Source: Bacteroidia bacterium (GTDB lineage Bacteria; Bacteroidota; Bacteroidia; Bacteroidales; GWA2-32-17). From it: a stretch of 64,000 nt of DNA. The stretch spans positions 1 through 64,000 of the forward strand of contig JACREQ010000069.1 of the NCBI GenBank assembly GCA_016218155.1. The letters are read 5' to 3'. Below, in pieces: positions 54,313 to 63,606 of the stretch. The first letter of the stretch is position 1, and every line of letters begins with the position of its first letter. A model generated the notes under the pieces. The model saw nothing but the letters and a program-made list of their open reading frames with translations. It had not been told where the DNA came from and searched no databases. Both the position numbers and the translations under genes were made by a program.

Positions 54313-55527
54313 ATGATAATCGAAGTAAAAGTTCCATCTCCCGGAGAATCTGTATCACAGGTTACAGTTGCTAACTGGCTGGTTACCGAAGGCAGTTTCG
54401 TAACAAAAGATTCTGAGTTAGCCGAACTTGAATCAGATAAAGCTACACTTCCATTAATAGCACCGGAATCAGGACAAATTAAAATAATGGTAGATGCAGG
54501 AAACAATATTGCAGTTGGTGCAGTAGCCTGTACAATAGACACCTCCGTAACAAATAGTGTGGTTGCTGAAACAAAACCAGGGAACGTTGTTAAGGAAGTA
54601 GAAATAAGTAATATTATTGAAGTAAGTAAAAATTCTGTGTCAGAAATTAAGACTACTCCACTTGCTCAGAAAATAATGGAAGAAAATAATTTAAATATTG
54701 ATGACATTATATCGGGTTTAAGAAAAATTACTGCAAAAGATGTTGAAATTGTTTTAGCAAATAAGCCTAAACAAAGTGCACAAAAAGAAACAATTTCACG
54801 CTCAGAAGAACGTATTGCAATGTCATCTTTAAGAAAAAAGTTAAGCGAGAGATTAGTTTCTGTAAAAAATCAAACAGCAATGCTAACAACTTTTAATGAA
54901 GTTGATTTAAGCGAAATTATTGGTATAAGAAATAAATACAAAGATGAGTTTTATAAAAAACATGGTGTAAAAATTGGCTTTATGTCCTTTTTTGCAAAGG
55001 CTGCAGCAATTTCTTTAAAACTTTTTCCTAATGTTAACTCCAGAATTGAAAATGAAGAATTTGTTTATCCAAATTTTGTAGATTTAGGAATAGCTGTTCA
55101 AACAGATAAAGGTTTAATGGTTCCTGTTTTAAGAAATGCCGACACCTCACCAATTTTTGAACTTGAATTATCTATTTACAATCTTGCAGAAAAAGCCAGG
55201 AAACATAAGATTTCATTGGAAGAAATGGCAGGAGGGACGTTCACTATTACTAACGGTGGTGTTTTTGGTTCGCTACTTTCAACACCTATTTTAAATCCCC
55301 CGCAATCTGCAATTTTAGGAATGCATAATATTGTTGAAAGACCAATTGCGGTAAATGGTAAAGTAGAAATCAGGCCTATGATGTATATTGCAATGTCATA
55401 CGACCACAGAGTTCTTGATGGAAAAGATTCAGTTTTATTTTTAAAGAAAATAAAAGAATTGCTGGAAAATCCTGTCCTATTAATTAATGATGGTTATAAT
55501 GCTATATATCATCAGCTTGGTTTGTAA
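54313..55527 (+). CDS. sucB: 2-oxoglutarate dehydrogenase E2, dihydrolipoyl succinyltransferase
   Basis: A 404-residue protein. The lipoyl domain (1-76) has the lipoylated lysine in ESDKATL (Lys43). A peripheral subunit-binding domain lies at about 117-150 ([13 protein letters not shown]...KITAKDVE). The catalytic domain follows, with the motif DHRVLDG (His365, Asp369), near the C terminus as in all E2 enzymes. It transfers succinyl from the E1-bound intermediate to CoA. It follows sucA by 10 nt, so E1 and E2 are made together. It is plainly of the succinyl rather than acetyl class given its partner. Confidence 0.96.
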   Translation: MIIEVKVPSPGESVSQVTVANWLVTEGSFVTKDSELAELESDKATLPLIAPESGQIKIMVDAGNNIAVGAVACTIDTSVTNSVVAETKPGNVVKEVEISNIIEVSKNSVSEIKTTPLAQKIMEENNLNIDDIISGLRKITAKDVEIVLANKPKQSAQKETISRSEERIAMSSLRKKLSERLVSVKNQTAMLTTFNEVDLSEIIGIRNKYKDEFYKKHGVKIGFMSFFAKAAAISLKLFPNVNSRIENEEFVYPNFVDLGIAVQTDKGLMVPVLRNADTSPIFELELSIYNLAEKARKHKISLEEMAGGTFTITNGGVFGSLLSTPILNPPQSAILGMHNIVERPIAVNGKVEIRPMMYIAMSYDHRVLDGKDSVLFLKKIKELLENPVLLINDGYNAIYHQLGL

Positions 55528-55552
55528 ATAATAAAAATTTTATAAAAAAACA

Positions 55553-55583
55553 TTGACTTTATTTTTAAAATAAACTAATTTTG
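55553..55583 (+). promoter_or_regulatory. Promoter of the small Cys-containing lipoprotein
   Basis: TTG at 55553-55555 and TAATTTTG at 55576-55583 are separated by 20 nt, with the ATG at 55606. A clear match to the Bacteroidota consensus. Confidence 0.75.
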
Positions 55584-55605
55584 TAAAAAACAAAAACAAA
55601 CGAAT

Positions 55606-55833
55606 ATGAAAAAGATTGCTTTACTTACTTTGGCTTTATTTTTAGGAACATTTGTATTTACATCTTGTCAAAAGGACTGTAAAAGCTGTAAAACTGTTAC
55701 AACAAATAATTCAGATGGTTCTCAGGTTCAAGCTGGTTCTGATGCTGAATATTGTGATACTGCTTTAGATGAAAAAGAAAGTCAGGAACCTGTAAATGAT
55801 GGCAGTACAACTACAAAATGGGTTTGCGAATAG
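55606..55833 (+). CDS. Small lipoprotein with CxxC motif
   Basis: A 75-residue lipoprotein with a textbook signal and lipobox FTSC (Cys21). The mature part of only 55 residues holds four further cysteines: Cys25 and Cys28 form CKSC, then Cys50 and Cys74 near the C terminus. Two disulphides or a metal site are possible. I recognise no family. It has its own promoter and converges with the SpoIIE gene, the two stops being 1 nt apart. Confidence 0.75.
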   Translation: MKKIALLTLALFLGTFVFTSCQKDCKSCKTVTTNNSDGSQVQAGSDAEYCDTALDEKESQEPVNDGSTTTKWVCE

Positions 55834-55834
55834 C

Positions 55835-57790
55835 TTAAACCTTTACTCCAATTATAAGCATATCGTCGACCTGAAATAGGTCGCCTTGCCAATCCTCGAT
55901 TGTTTTTTCGAGGATTTTTTGTTGATCAGACATTTTTTCATCCTGAATATTTACAAGTAACTCTTTCATCTTTTTATACATGAATTTTTTACCTGAGGGT
56001 CCACCAAACTGATCAGGATATCCATCAGAGAAAATATAGAATGCGTCATCTTTCTGAAGCTGGAAAAGATTATTTGTAAATGGTTTATTCTCGTCATAAA
56101 GTCCGATAGGCATTTTATCGGCTTTTGTTTCAATAAGCTCCTTATTTCTTATTAAGTATAATGGATTATTAGCACCTGCAAACTGAAGTTCGTATGTGTT
56201 TAAATCTAAAACACATAAAGCTAAGTCCATTCCATCTTTGGTTATACCTTCTGTTCCTGCCTGATTTAAAGCATTTATAACTGATTCCCTCAATTTATCG
56301 AGTATATTGTTAGCATAAATTTCATCCATTTTATTAATTACCTCATTAAGAAATGAAACTCCAAGCAAACTCATAAATGCTCCGGGAACACCATGTCCAG
56401 TGCAATCTGCTGCTGCAATAATAGTTTTATTACCTTTTTGTGCCATCCAGTAGTAGTCGCCGCTAACAATATCTCTAGGTTTATTAAGTATAAAGAAATG
56501 ATCGGGTAATATTTTTGAAATAAATTTTGATGGGGGCAGAACTGCAGTTTGTATACGTCGTGCATAATGAATACTAGCCATTATTTCTTCTTTTTGTTCA
56601 GTAATTTCGTCACGCTGGTCTTCTGCTGTTTTCTTTTGAATTTCTAGTTCTGCATTTTGTTTCTCAATCTCATCGCGTTGTGCCTCAATTTCCTCTTTTT
56701 GCTGACGAATTTCTTCGTTTTGCTCCATTATCTCGAAATTCTTTTCTTTTAATAGCTTATTTGCACGTTTTTTAACTTTATATGCTTTAAAAATAAAATA
56801 TCCCATTACGGTAATTAAAAGTATTATAGCAATGAACAAATAAAGAATTAATTGTTGCATTTCTATTTTTGCAAGTTGTTCGTTAAGAACTTTTTTCTGT
56901 TCAGATATTTTACTTTCCTGTTCTGCTATAGATGTCTGCTGTTCTTCTAAAACCTTTGACTTTTTACTTATCTCATCATTCTTTGAAATAAGTTCTCTTT
57001 CTTTTGTGTTTAGCTCTTCTATTTTAAGTTTTAGTAATTTTTGTTGTGCACCAACCTGTGACATTACTTTAAATAATTCTGTTTTTTGTTTTTCAATTTG
57101 TTGTATTTGCAAAGCAATCTCTTCTCTTTGTTTGGCAATTTTCTCAGTTTGTTCTGCAATTTCTTTCTTTTGTTTTTCAATTTCTATGCTTTGAGCTTCT
57201 ACAATTTCTTTTTCTTTTTGAAGCTGTACATCGGTTTGTTTATATAAAGATTCCCAATCTGCCTGAGATTTTACTGCACCTGCAACAAATAATTCGTTAG
57301 CAGTAAACCCTTCTTCTTTTAGTTTTGAATCATTAAGCTCGTATCTTCTTACACCTTTTACCAAAATATAATTTACCATCGATTTGTGAAAGGGATAATT
57401 TTCAGTAACTAAAAGAGTGTGTTTTCCAGAAAGTTTTTTAAGAATTTTATCAATATCAAATCCATTATCATTATTGGCAAATAAAGTGGTACAGTTATTA
57501 ATATCCTCAATATTTGAAAATCTTATAACCTTAATAGGTTTCTTATGTAATAAAGGAGAGGTTTCTGCAAACTTTTTAAGCTCTGTTTCGAGGTAATAAT
57601 TCGGATCTAATACAGCTATTTTAAAAGTGTCTATATTTGCATCATTGGGCCAGGTAATATACTTTGAAATAGCAAAAATTGCTTCAGCTCTCTTTTTATC
57701 ATCAGAATTTTTTTGAGATACCGCATAAAACGATATAAACACTAAGGGTATGATTAGTAATAGTTTCACTGTTGTTGTTTTTTGTATCAC
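55835..57790 (-). CDS. YfiR-like sensor with coiled coil and SpoIIE-type phosphatase
   Basis: A 651-residue protein starting at GTG. A signal sequence (to about 25) precedes a YfiR-like (DUF4154) periplasmic domain (about 28-175; AIFAISKYITWP, FKIAVLDPN, LLVTENYP). A long Gln/Glu/Lys coiled coil follows (about 185-310; EIAEQTEKIAKQREEI), then a transmembrane helix at about 313-337 and a second coil (EIRQQKEEIEAQRDEI). The SpoIIE/PP2C domain (about 405-650) has SGDYYW, DCTGHGVPGAF and DDMLIIG. YfiR domains elsewhere restrain a diguanylate cyclase; here the output is a phosphatase. The last 250 residues closely match the TPR/SpoIIE protein at 6741-8987. Confidence 0.88.
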   Translation of the reverse strand: MIQKTTTVKLLLIIPLVFISFYAVSQKNSDDKKRAEAIFAISKYITWPNDANIDTFKIAVLDPNYYLETELKKFAETSPLLHKKPIKVIRFSNIEDINNCTTLFANNDNGFDIDKILKKLSGKHTLLVTENYPFHKSMVNYILVKGVRRYELNDSKLKEEGFTANELFVAGAVKSQADWESLYKQTDVQLQKEKEIVEAQSIEIEKQKKEIAEQTEKIAKQREEIALQIQQIEKQKTELFKVMSQVGAQQKLLKLKIEELNTKERELISKNDEISKKSKVLEEQQTSIAEQESKISEQKKVLNEQLAKIEMQQLILYLFIAIILLITVMGYFIFKAYKVKKRANKLLKEKNFEIMEQNEEIRQQKEEIEAQRDEIEKQNAELEIQKKTAEDQRDEITEQKEEIMASIHYARRIQTAVLPPSKFISKILPDHFFILNKPRDIVSGDYYWMAQKGNKTIIAAADCTGHGVPGAFMSLLGVSFLNEVINKMDEIYANNILDKLRESVINALNQAGTEGITKDGMDLALCVLDLNTYELQFAGANNPLYLIRNKELIETKADKMPIGLYDENKPFTNNLFQLQKDDAFYIFSDGYPDQFGGPSGKKFMYKKMKELLVNIQDEKMSDQQKILEKTIEDWQGDLFQVDDMLIIGVKV

Positions 57791-57821
57791 GAAATTAATA
57801 AAATATTTTTTACGAGGTTTA

Positions 57822-58529
57822 TTATTTTTTGTTTTCTAAATCATCATTTTGATTTTTAATTGCTTTACCATTCTCATCCCATTCAATATATTTTATAATT
57901 TTTCCATTTTCATAATAACCTTCAAATTTTCTTTTCCCGTTTTTATACCATCCTTCAAATTTCCCATTTTCAATACCTGATACATATCTTCTTTCATTCA
58001 TTTTTTGTCCGTTATCAAAATACCATATCTCTACACTGTCTTTTACTCCGTTGTCATAATATCGTTCAGTAATTTTACTTCCGTTATCGTTATAATACTT
58101 CCAATATCCATTTTCCTTACCATTATTAATGTTTCCCTCTCTTTCCAAAACTCCGGTTTCTGTCCAATAAATCCATTTACCGCTACCGGTTCCTTCCATA
58201 AAAGATCCTTCAGCTTTTTTAAATCCACTTTTATAGTACCATTTCCATTTACCGGTTTCCAAACCATTTAAATATTGGCCCTCACTTGCAAAATTACCTG
58301 ACTTGTCATAGAACAAGGCTTTGCCATTTTCAACACCATCAATTATAGTTTTTTTGTATTCTATAACTCCTTCAGAATTTTTCCCAACCATGATTCCTGT
58401 AAAAGGTTCTTTAGTTTTCTTTAGACAGATTAAGTAGTCATCTTTTTCAAATAAATCTTTTGTATCTACTTCCTGAGAAAATACAGAGCTGACATAAATA
58501 AATGAAAATATGATAAATAAATACTTCAA
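57822..58529 (-). CDS. Secreted MORN-repeat protein
   Basis: A 235-residue protein starting at TTG with a signal peptide ending SVFSQ. Seven or eight MORN_2-type repeats of about 22 residues follow (NGLETGKWKWYYKSG, EGTGSGKWIYWTETG, NGKENGYWKYYNDNG, SGIENGKFEGWYKNG). Such proteins are often labelled YwqK-like antitoxin by automatic annotation, but the signal peptide and lack of a toxin partner argue against that here. It probably acts as a periplasmic or surface binding protein; its ligand is unknown. It lies 31 nt upstream of the YfiR-like/SpoIIE gene and is likely co-transcribed, so it could supply the sensed signal. Confidence 0.8.
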   Translation of the reverse strand: MKYLFIIFSFIYVSSVFSQEVDTKDLFEKDDYLICLKKTKEPFTGIMVGKNSEGVIEYKKTIIDGVENGKALFYDKSGNFASEGQYLNGLETGKWKWYYKSGFKKAEGSFMEGTGSGKWIYWTETGVLEREGNINNGKENGYWKYYNDNGSKITERYYDNGVKDSVEIWYFDNGQKMNERRYVSGIENGKFEGWYKNGKRKFEGYYENGKIIKYIEWDENGKAIKNQNDDLENKK

Positions 58530-58642
58530 TTTTGATAAAAATGTTTGCTCTAAGTTATATTTTTTAGTATAATTTTATTAATTGTTCTGAAAAATATTTA
58601 ACCCTTTTGCTAACAATCTATATTATGTTAATTACAATTATA

Positions 58643-59296
58643 TTACTCGTTGTTATTTTGTACATTTGTTGAAAACCAGCTACAAATATTAGTAATTCCA
58701 CATTCTTCGCACAAGGGTTTTCTTGCTTTACAAACATATCTGCCGTGTAAAATAAGCCAGTGATGCGCATCAGGAATAATCTCCGGTGGAAAATATTTTA
58801 TCAATTGTTGTTCTGTCTGAAGTGGATTTTTAGCATTTGTACTTAATCCAATTCTTGCCGCAACACGAAATACATGTGTGTCAACAGCAAAAGCAGGCTT
58901 ATTAAATATTACAGCAGCTACTACATTTGCGGTTTTACGACCAACACCTGGAAGTTTTTGAAGTTCATTAATATCATCAGGCATTATTCCTTTAAACTCA
59001 TGATAAAGCATTTTTGACATTCCATGTAAATTGTGAGCTTTGTTATTAGGGTATGAACAGCTTTTTATTAATTCAAAAATTTCTTCTTCCTTAGCATCTG
59101 CCATTGATTTAGGATTTGGGAATCGTTTAAAAAGGGCAGGAGTAATAATGTTTACTCTTTTATCTGTGCACTGTGCCGATAAAATTACAGCTACTAATAA
59201 ATGAAATGGATTTTTATAATGTAATTCTGTTTCCGGCTTAGGCATTGACTTTGAAAAATATTCAATAACTCTTTCAAAAAGTTCTTTCTTGCTCAT
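58643..59296 (-). CDS. nth: Endonuclease III
   Basis: A 217-residue DNA glycosylase/AP lyase of base excision repair. The helix-hairpin-helix motif LPGVGRKTAN contains catalytic Lys121, and the catalytic acid is Asp139 in AVDTHVFR. The C-terminal iron-sulphur cluster has Cys189, Cys196, Cys199 and Cys205 with the standard x6-x2-x5 spacing. It removes oxidised pyrimidines. Length and all key residues match the family. It diverges from aroE with 72 nt between the start codons. Confidence 0.97.
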   Translation of the reverse strand: MSKKELFERVIEYFSKSMPKPETELHYKNPFHLLVAVILSAQCTDKRVNIITPALFKRFPNPKSMADAKEEEIFELIKSCSYPNNKAHNLHGMSKMLYHEFKGIMPDDINELQKLPGVGRKTANVVAAVIFNKPAFAVDTHVFRVAARIGLSTNAKNPLQTEQQLIKYFPPEIIPDAHHWLILHGRYVCKARKPLCEECGITNICSWFSTNVQNNNE

Positions 59297-59351
59297 AATA
59301 ATAAATTGAGCTGTGAAGATACATTTTTTTACATAAAGAAGATTTTGTAAT

Positions 59352-59359
59352 TATCTTTG
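59352..59359 (+). promoter_or_regulatory. -7 element of aroE
   Basis: TATCTTTG matches TAnnTTTG and lies 9 nt before the ATG at 59369, so the mRNA would have almost no leader. The alternative TTG start at 59357 falls inside this element, which supports the ATG. No -33 TTG was seen. Confidence 0.5.
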
Positions 59360-59368
59360 AAAAAAAAA

Positions 59369-60100
59369 ATGTACGGACTAATTGGAAAAAAGCTTTCTCA
59401 TTCATATTCTGCTATTGTTTTTCAAAAACAATTTGGTAATTCACATGAGTTTAAGTTAATTGAGTTAGAAAAGATTCAGGATTTTAATAATTATCTTAAG
59501 CATAATAATGATTTGAAAGGTTTTAGTATTACTATACCATATAAAAAATCAATTATACCATATTTATCATATCTGGATAATGTAACAAAGGAAATTCAGG
59601 CTGTTAATACAGTTAAAATTGTCAGGCAAAATGACAAGCTAGAATTATTTGGATATAATACAGACGTGTATGGTTTTACAGAAGCTTATAAACAATATTT
59701 TAATTCCAATATAAAAAATGCTTTAATTCTTGGCACAGGAGGAGCATCTGATGCAGTCAATTATGCTTTAAAGCAATTAGGAATTAAAACATTAAAAGTC
59801 TCAAGAGATAAAACAAACCGCGATACTATTACATATAGTCAACTAACAGATGAAATTATAATTGAAAATAAAATTATAGTAAATGCTACTCCACTAGGGA
59901 TGTTTCCAAATACTGAGACCTTTCCTGATATAAATTATACCGCAATTACAAAATATCACATTGCAATTGATTTAACTTATAACCCTGAAGAAACTGCATT
60001 TATGAAAAAAGCACAAGCAGAAAATGCAAGAACTTTTAATGGTTTTAAAATGTTAGAACTTCAGGCAAAAAAAGCTTGGGAAATATGGGGTTTAGTATAA
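59369..60100 (+). CDS. aroE: Shikimate dehydrogenase
   Basis: The ATG at 59369 gives 243 residues. The start MYGLIGKKLSHS brings the shikimate-binding SHS (10-12) to its usual place. Catalytic Lys59 lies in IPYKK and catalytic Asp99 in GYNTD. The NADP-binding loop is LGTGGAS (121-127). NATPLGM and NGFKMLELQ close the family pattern. It reduces 3-dehydroshikimate to shikimate with NADPH in aromatic amino acid synthesis. It is a little shorter than the E. coli enzyme (272), as is usual in Bacteroidota. No other aro gene is nearby. Confidence 0.95.
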   Translation: MYGLIGKKLSHSYSAIVFQKQFGNSHEFKLIELEKIQDFNNYLKHNNDLKGFSITIPYKKSIIPYLSYLDNVTKEIQAVNTVKIVRQNDKLELFGYNTDVYGFTEAYKQYFNSNIKNALILGTGGASDAVNYALKQLGIKTLKVSRDKTNRDTITYSQLTDEIIIENKIIVNATPLGMFPNTETFPDINYTAITKYHIAIDLTYNPEETAFMKKAQAENARTFNGFKMLELQAKKAWEIWGLV

Positions 60101-60193
60101 TATGAAATTATTTACTAAAATGATTATATAACATTTTAGGTCTTATTATTATTTACTAATATTGTAACCTTAAAATTTTAAATAAATTCTAAC

Positions 60194-61528
60194 ATGAGCG
60201 AGACCATGACGAAGAAGACACCTATAGATTATGAAGTTGTTAGCAACGTAATACAGGCAAGTGGAATTACTGATATTGGACGCGCTACTATCCGCGAATT
60301 AGTAAAAATGGTGAACGATATTGAACGTCTAACGGGCGAAAAATATGTTCGTATGGAAATGGGAGTCCCCGGATTACCAGCTCCTCAGATTGGAGTTGAA
60401 GCTGAAATTAAAGCATTAAATAGTGGTGTTGCTTCAATTTACCCAATGATTGATGGTATTCCTGAATTAAAAAACGAATGTGCAAGATTTCTTAAACTTT
60501 TTGCAAATATTGAAGCTTCTCCTGAATGTTGTATTCCTACTGTTGGATCAATGCAGGGTGGGTTTGCTTCATTTATGTTACTTAGTAAATGTAGAAAAGA
60601 AAGAAATACTACACTATTTATAGACCCAGGTTTTCCTGTTCAGAAACAGCAACATCGTGCATTAGGTATTCCTTATGAATCATTCGATGTATATAACTTC
60701 AGGGGAGAAAAACTTCGCGAAAAAATTGAGAGCTATTTAACAAAAGGTAATATATCATCTATTATTTATTCAACTCCTAATAATCCTTCTTGGATATGCT
60801 TTACAGAAGAAGAATTAAAAATCATAGGTGATTTAGCTACTAAATATAAAGTAGTGGTAATTGAAGATCTGGCTTATTTTGCTATGGATTTCCGTACTGA
60901 TTTATCTAAGCCTGGTGTGGCTCCTTATCAACCTTCTGTTTCTAAATATACAGATTTTTACATTTTGTTAGTGTCGGGTTCTAAAGCATTTAGTTATGCC
61001 GGACAAAGAATTGGAATGTTAGTAATTTCCAGTAAATTATTCGGAAGTGTATATCCCGATTTATATCCATATTTCCAAAGTGAGAAATTTGGTTATGCAA
61101 TGTTATACAGAGCTATTTATTCATTATCATCAGGTACAGCACATTCTGTTCAATACGGTTTTGCAGCAATGTTAAAGGCAGCTAATGATGGAAAATTAAA
61201 TTTTGTTGAAAATGTAAAAGAATATGGTAAAAGAGCTAATATAATGAAAAAGCTTTTTACTGATAATGGCTTTAAAATTGTTTACGATATGGACGATGAT
61301 AAGCCAATAGCTGATGGATTTTATTTCACAATTTCATATCCGGGTTTTGAAGGTGATGCCTTATTAAGAGAAATGTTATATTATGGAATCAGTGCAATTT
61401 CTTTAGTAATAACTGGAAGCGAGAGAATAGAAGGTCTCAGAGCATGTGTTTCTCAGGTTGGATTAGATAAAATACCTTTACTTGAAAAACGATTAAAACA
61501 GTTTAATTTAGATCATCCATTAAATTAA
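60194..61528 (+). CDS. PLP-dependent class I/II aminotransferase
   Basis: A 444-residue fold-type I aminotransferase. The PLP lysine is in SGSKAFSYAGQRIG, with STPNNPSW and VVIEDLAY as the cofactor-binding Asn and Asp/Tyr motifs. MGVPGLP is the substrate-loop region near residue 55. It has no signal peptide and is cytoplasmic. The substrate cannot be decided from sequence; aspartate- or aromatic-type amino acids are the likeliest. It lies 93 nt after aroE, which fits aromatic amino acid synthesis, but it has its own intergenic region. A clear terminator follows. Confidence 0.88.
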   Translation: MSETMTKKTPIDYEVVSNVIQASGITDIGRATIRELVKMVNDIERLTGEKYVRMEMGVPGLPAPQIGVEAEIKALNSGVASIYPMIDGIPELKNECARFLKLFANIEASPECCIPTVGSMQGGFASFMLLSKCRKERNTTLFIDPGFPVQKQQHRALGIPYESFDVYNFRGEKLREKIESYLTKGNISSIIYSTPNNPSWICFTEEELKIIGDLATKYKVVVIEDLAYFAMDFRTDLSKPGVAPYQPSVSKYTDFYILLVSGSKAFSYAGQRIGMLVISSKLFGSVYPDLYPYFQSEKFGYAMLYRAIYSLSSGTAHSVQYGFAAMLKAANDGKLNFVENVKEYGKRANIMKKLFTDNGFKIVYDMDDDKPIADGFYFTISYPGFEGDALLREMLYYGISAISLVITGSERIEGLRACVSQVGLDKIPLLEKRLKQFNLDHPLN

Positions 61529-61532
61529 CAAT

Positions 61533-61566
61533 AAAAAGGGTTAGTGTTATCACTAGCCTTTTTTTA
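61533..61566 (+). terminator. Rho-independent terminator after the aminotransferase gene
   Basis: GGTTAGTG (61539-61546) pairs with CACTAGCC (61551-61558), with one G-U, around a TTAT loop and is followed by a run of seven T. It lies 10 nt past the stop codon. Confidence 0.88.
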
Positions 61567-61648
61567 TATAATATTCTTAGTGTCCACTCTTAGAATATTG
61601 GATTTATTCCTTTATTGTAAATATCTTCAACAAATAATAAATTATAAT

Positions 61649-61656
61649 TAACTTTG
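61649..61656 (+). promoter_or_regulatory. -7 element of the YgiQ-type gene
   Basis: TAACTTTG matches TAnnTTTG, 29 nt before the ATG at 61686. The -33 position reads TTC rather than TTG. Confidence 0.45.
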
Positions 61657-61685
61657 CGATAATTATTTCGCAATAGTACTTCTAT

Positions 61686-63485
61686 ATGAATCGATGGTTA
61701 CCAATTACAAAAAAAGAAACCGAACAGCTTGGCTGGACCGAGGTGGACGTTATTCTTATTTCAGGTGATGCATATGTAGATCATCCTTCATTTGGTGCTG
61801 CAGTTATCGGAAGAGTTCTTGAAAGAGCCGGACTAAAAGTTGCTATTATTCCACAACCACAATGGAAAGATGATTTACGTGATTTTAAGAAGTTTGGCAG
61901 ACCTCGTTTGTTCTTTGCTATAACATCAGGCAATATGGATAGTATGGTAAATCATTATACTGCACATATTAGAAAACGCTCTGATGACGCATATACTCCG
62001 GGCGGTAGCGCCGGTTTTAGACCTGACTATGCTGTAACTGTATATTCGAATATTGTAAAAACTCTTTATCCTGATGTGCCTGTAATTATTGGTGGCATTG
62101 AAGCTTCACTTAGAAGACTGGCACATTATGACTATTGGTCAAATTCATTAAAACCATCAGTTTTAATTGATAGTAAAGCTGATATTCTTGTTTATGGAAT
62201 GGCTGAAAAACCTATGATAGAGATTGCCCGAAAACTTAAAGAAGGAGCAAAATTCAGCGATTTGAAAAATATTCCTCAAATTGCATATATTGAAGACAAC
62301 ATTATAGAAAATGCAAATAATATTGTAATTGCTTCATATGAAAAATGTCTTTCAAACAAAGATTCCTTTGGTGAAGCATTTAAGAGTATTGAAATTGAAA
62401 GTAATAAATTTCAGGCACAGGTAATTGTTCAGCCACATCAACACCGATTTGTAGTTGTTAATCCACCTTATCAACCGGTTACTACAAAAGAATTGGATAA
62501 TTATTATGACTTGCCTTTTACCCGTCTTCCACATCCTAAATACGCTAAAAGAGGTGCTATTTCTGCATATGAGATGATTAAATATTCTGTAACAATACAC
62601 CGTGGGTGTTTTGGTGGTTGTTCGTTCTGTTCACTGGCTATTCATCAGGGAAAATTTATTTCTAACCGTTCTGAAAAGTCAATTATAAATGAAGTTGAGA
62701 ACATTGTTAAGGAGCCGGAATTTAAGGGGCAATTAAGTGATTTAGGCGGACCTTCTGCAAATATGTACAAACTTGCAGGAGAAGATTTTGAAATTTGTAA
62801 AAAGTGCCTCCGCCCATCTTGTATTTTTCCTTCTGTATGTAATAATTTAAGTATAGATCCATCTGCAATGTTGCAGTTATATAGAAAAGTTAGAGCTATA
62901 TCAGGAATTAAAAAAGCAGCAATTGGCAGTGGAATAAGATATGATATTAATCTTGATAAAAAATCTAGATTCAGAAAACTTAATCTCGAATATCTTACAG
63001 AGGTAATTAAATATCATGTTTCCGGAAGATTAAAAGTTGCTCCCGAACATTCTGTACCACATGTTTTAAAACTAATGCGTAAACCATCATTTGAGTATTA
63101 TGCTGAAATGAAAGATTTTTTCGAAAGAACTAATCGTGAGAATAAAATAAATCAACAAATTATTCCTTATTATATTTCAAGTCATCCGGGATGCTCATTA
63201 GAAGATATGGCTGAACTTGCATTGGCAAATAAGCAAACATCAACACAGCCCGAACAGATTCAGGATTTCACTCCAACACCAATGACATTGGCTTCGGTAA
63301 TGTATTATACAGGAAAAGATCCTTATACCGGGGAAAAAGTATTTGTCTCAAAGTTAATGGATGAAAAAAGATTACAAAAAAGTTTTTTCTTTTATTATAA
63401 GCCAGAATTTAAGCATATTATAGCTTCAGCTTTATATAAAACCGGAAGGAAAGATTTAATAGCTAAACTTGGGTTGAAAAAATAA
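61686..63485 (+). CDS. YgiQ-family radical SAM protein
   Basis: A 599-residue protein matching YgiQ from end to end: the N-terminal MNRWLPITKKE and DVILISGDAYVDHPSFG, then GGIEASLRRLAHYDYWSN. The radical SAM 4Fe-4S motif is in HRGCFGGCSFC (Cys-x3-Cys-x2-Cys). A second Cys group (CKKCLRPSCIFPSVC) and the C-terminal QDFTPTPMTLASVMYYT also fit. The reaction of YgiQ is not established. It is a single-gene unit between a terminator and the next promoter. Confidence 0.93.
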   Translation: MNRWLPITKKETEQLGWTEVDVILISGDAYVDHPSFGAAVIGRVLERAGLKVAIIPQPQWKDDLRDFKKFGRPRLFFAITSGNMDSMVNHYTAHIRKRSDDAYTPGGSAGFRPDYAVTVYSNIVKTLYPDVPVIIGGIEASLRRLAHYDYWSNSLKPSVLIDSKADILVYGMAEKPMIEIARKLKEGAKFSDLKNIPQIAYIEDNIIENANNIVIASYEKCLSNKDSFGEAFKSIEIESNKFQAQVIVQPHQHRFVVVNPPYQPVTTKELDNYYDLPFTRLPHPKYAKRGAISAYEMIKYSVTIHRGCFGGCSFCSLAIHQGKFISNRSEKSIINEVENIVKEPEFKGQLSDLGGPSANMYKLAGEDFEICKKCLRPSCIFPSVCNNLSIDPSAMLQLYRKVRAISGIKKAAIGSGIRYDINLDKKSRFRKLNLEYLTEVIKYHVSGRLKVAPEHSVPHVLKLMRKPSFEYYAEMKDFFERTNRENKINQQIIPYYISSHPGCSLEDMAELALANKQTSTQPEQIQDFTPTPMTLASVMYYTGKDPYTGEKVFVSKLMDEKRLQKSFFFYYKPEFKHIIASALYKTGRKDLIAKLGLKK

Positions 63486-63560
63486 AAATTCTTTGTTCAA
63501 ACAAGTTTTTTAAACCAGATAAATCTTCTTTAAAAATCTACTTAATTTTTCTTAACTATA

Positions 63561-63591
63561 TTGTGTTTATATGAAATTTACATTAGGTTTG
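63561..63591 (+). promoter_or_regulatory. Promoter of the lipoprotein gene at the window end
   Basis: TTG at 63561-63563 and TAGGTTTG at 63584-63591 are separated by 20 nt, with the ATG at 63607. A close match to the Bacteroidota consensus. Confidence 0.7.
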
Positions 63592-63606
63592 TAAAAAAAC
63601 TTATAA

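Noticed and set aside
57822-58529. Toxin-antitoxin antitoxin (YwqK label) for the MORN protein
   Set aside because: It has a signal peptide and no toxin gene beside it; the label is a common over-annotation of MORN_2 repeats.
63493-63512. Terminator after the YgiQ-type gene
   Set aside because: The CTTTGTT/AACAAG stem is short and has a bulge; the T-run is good, but the stem is too weak to call.
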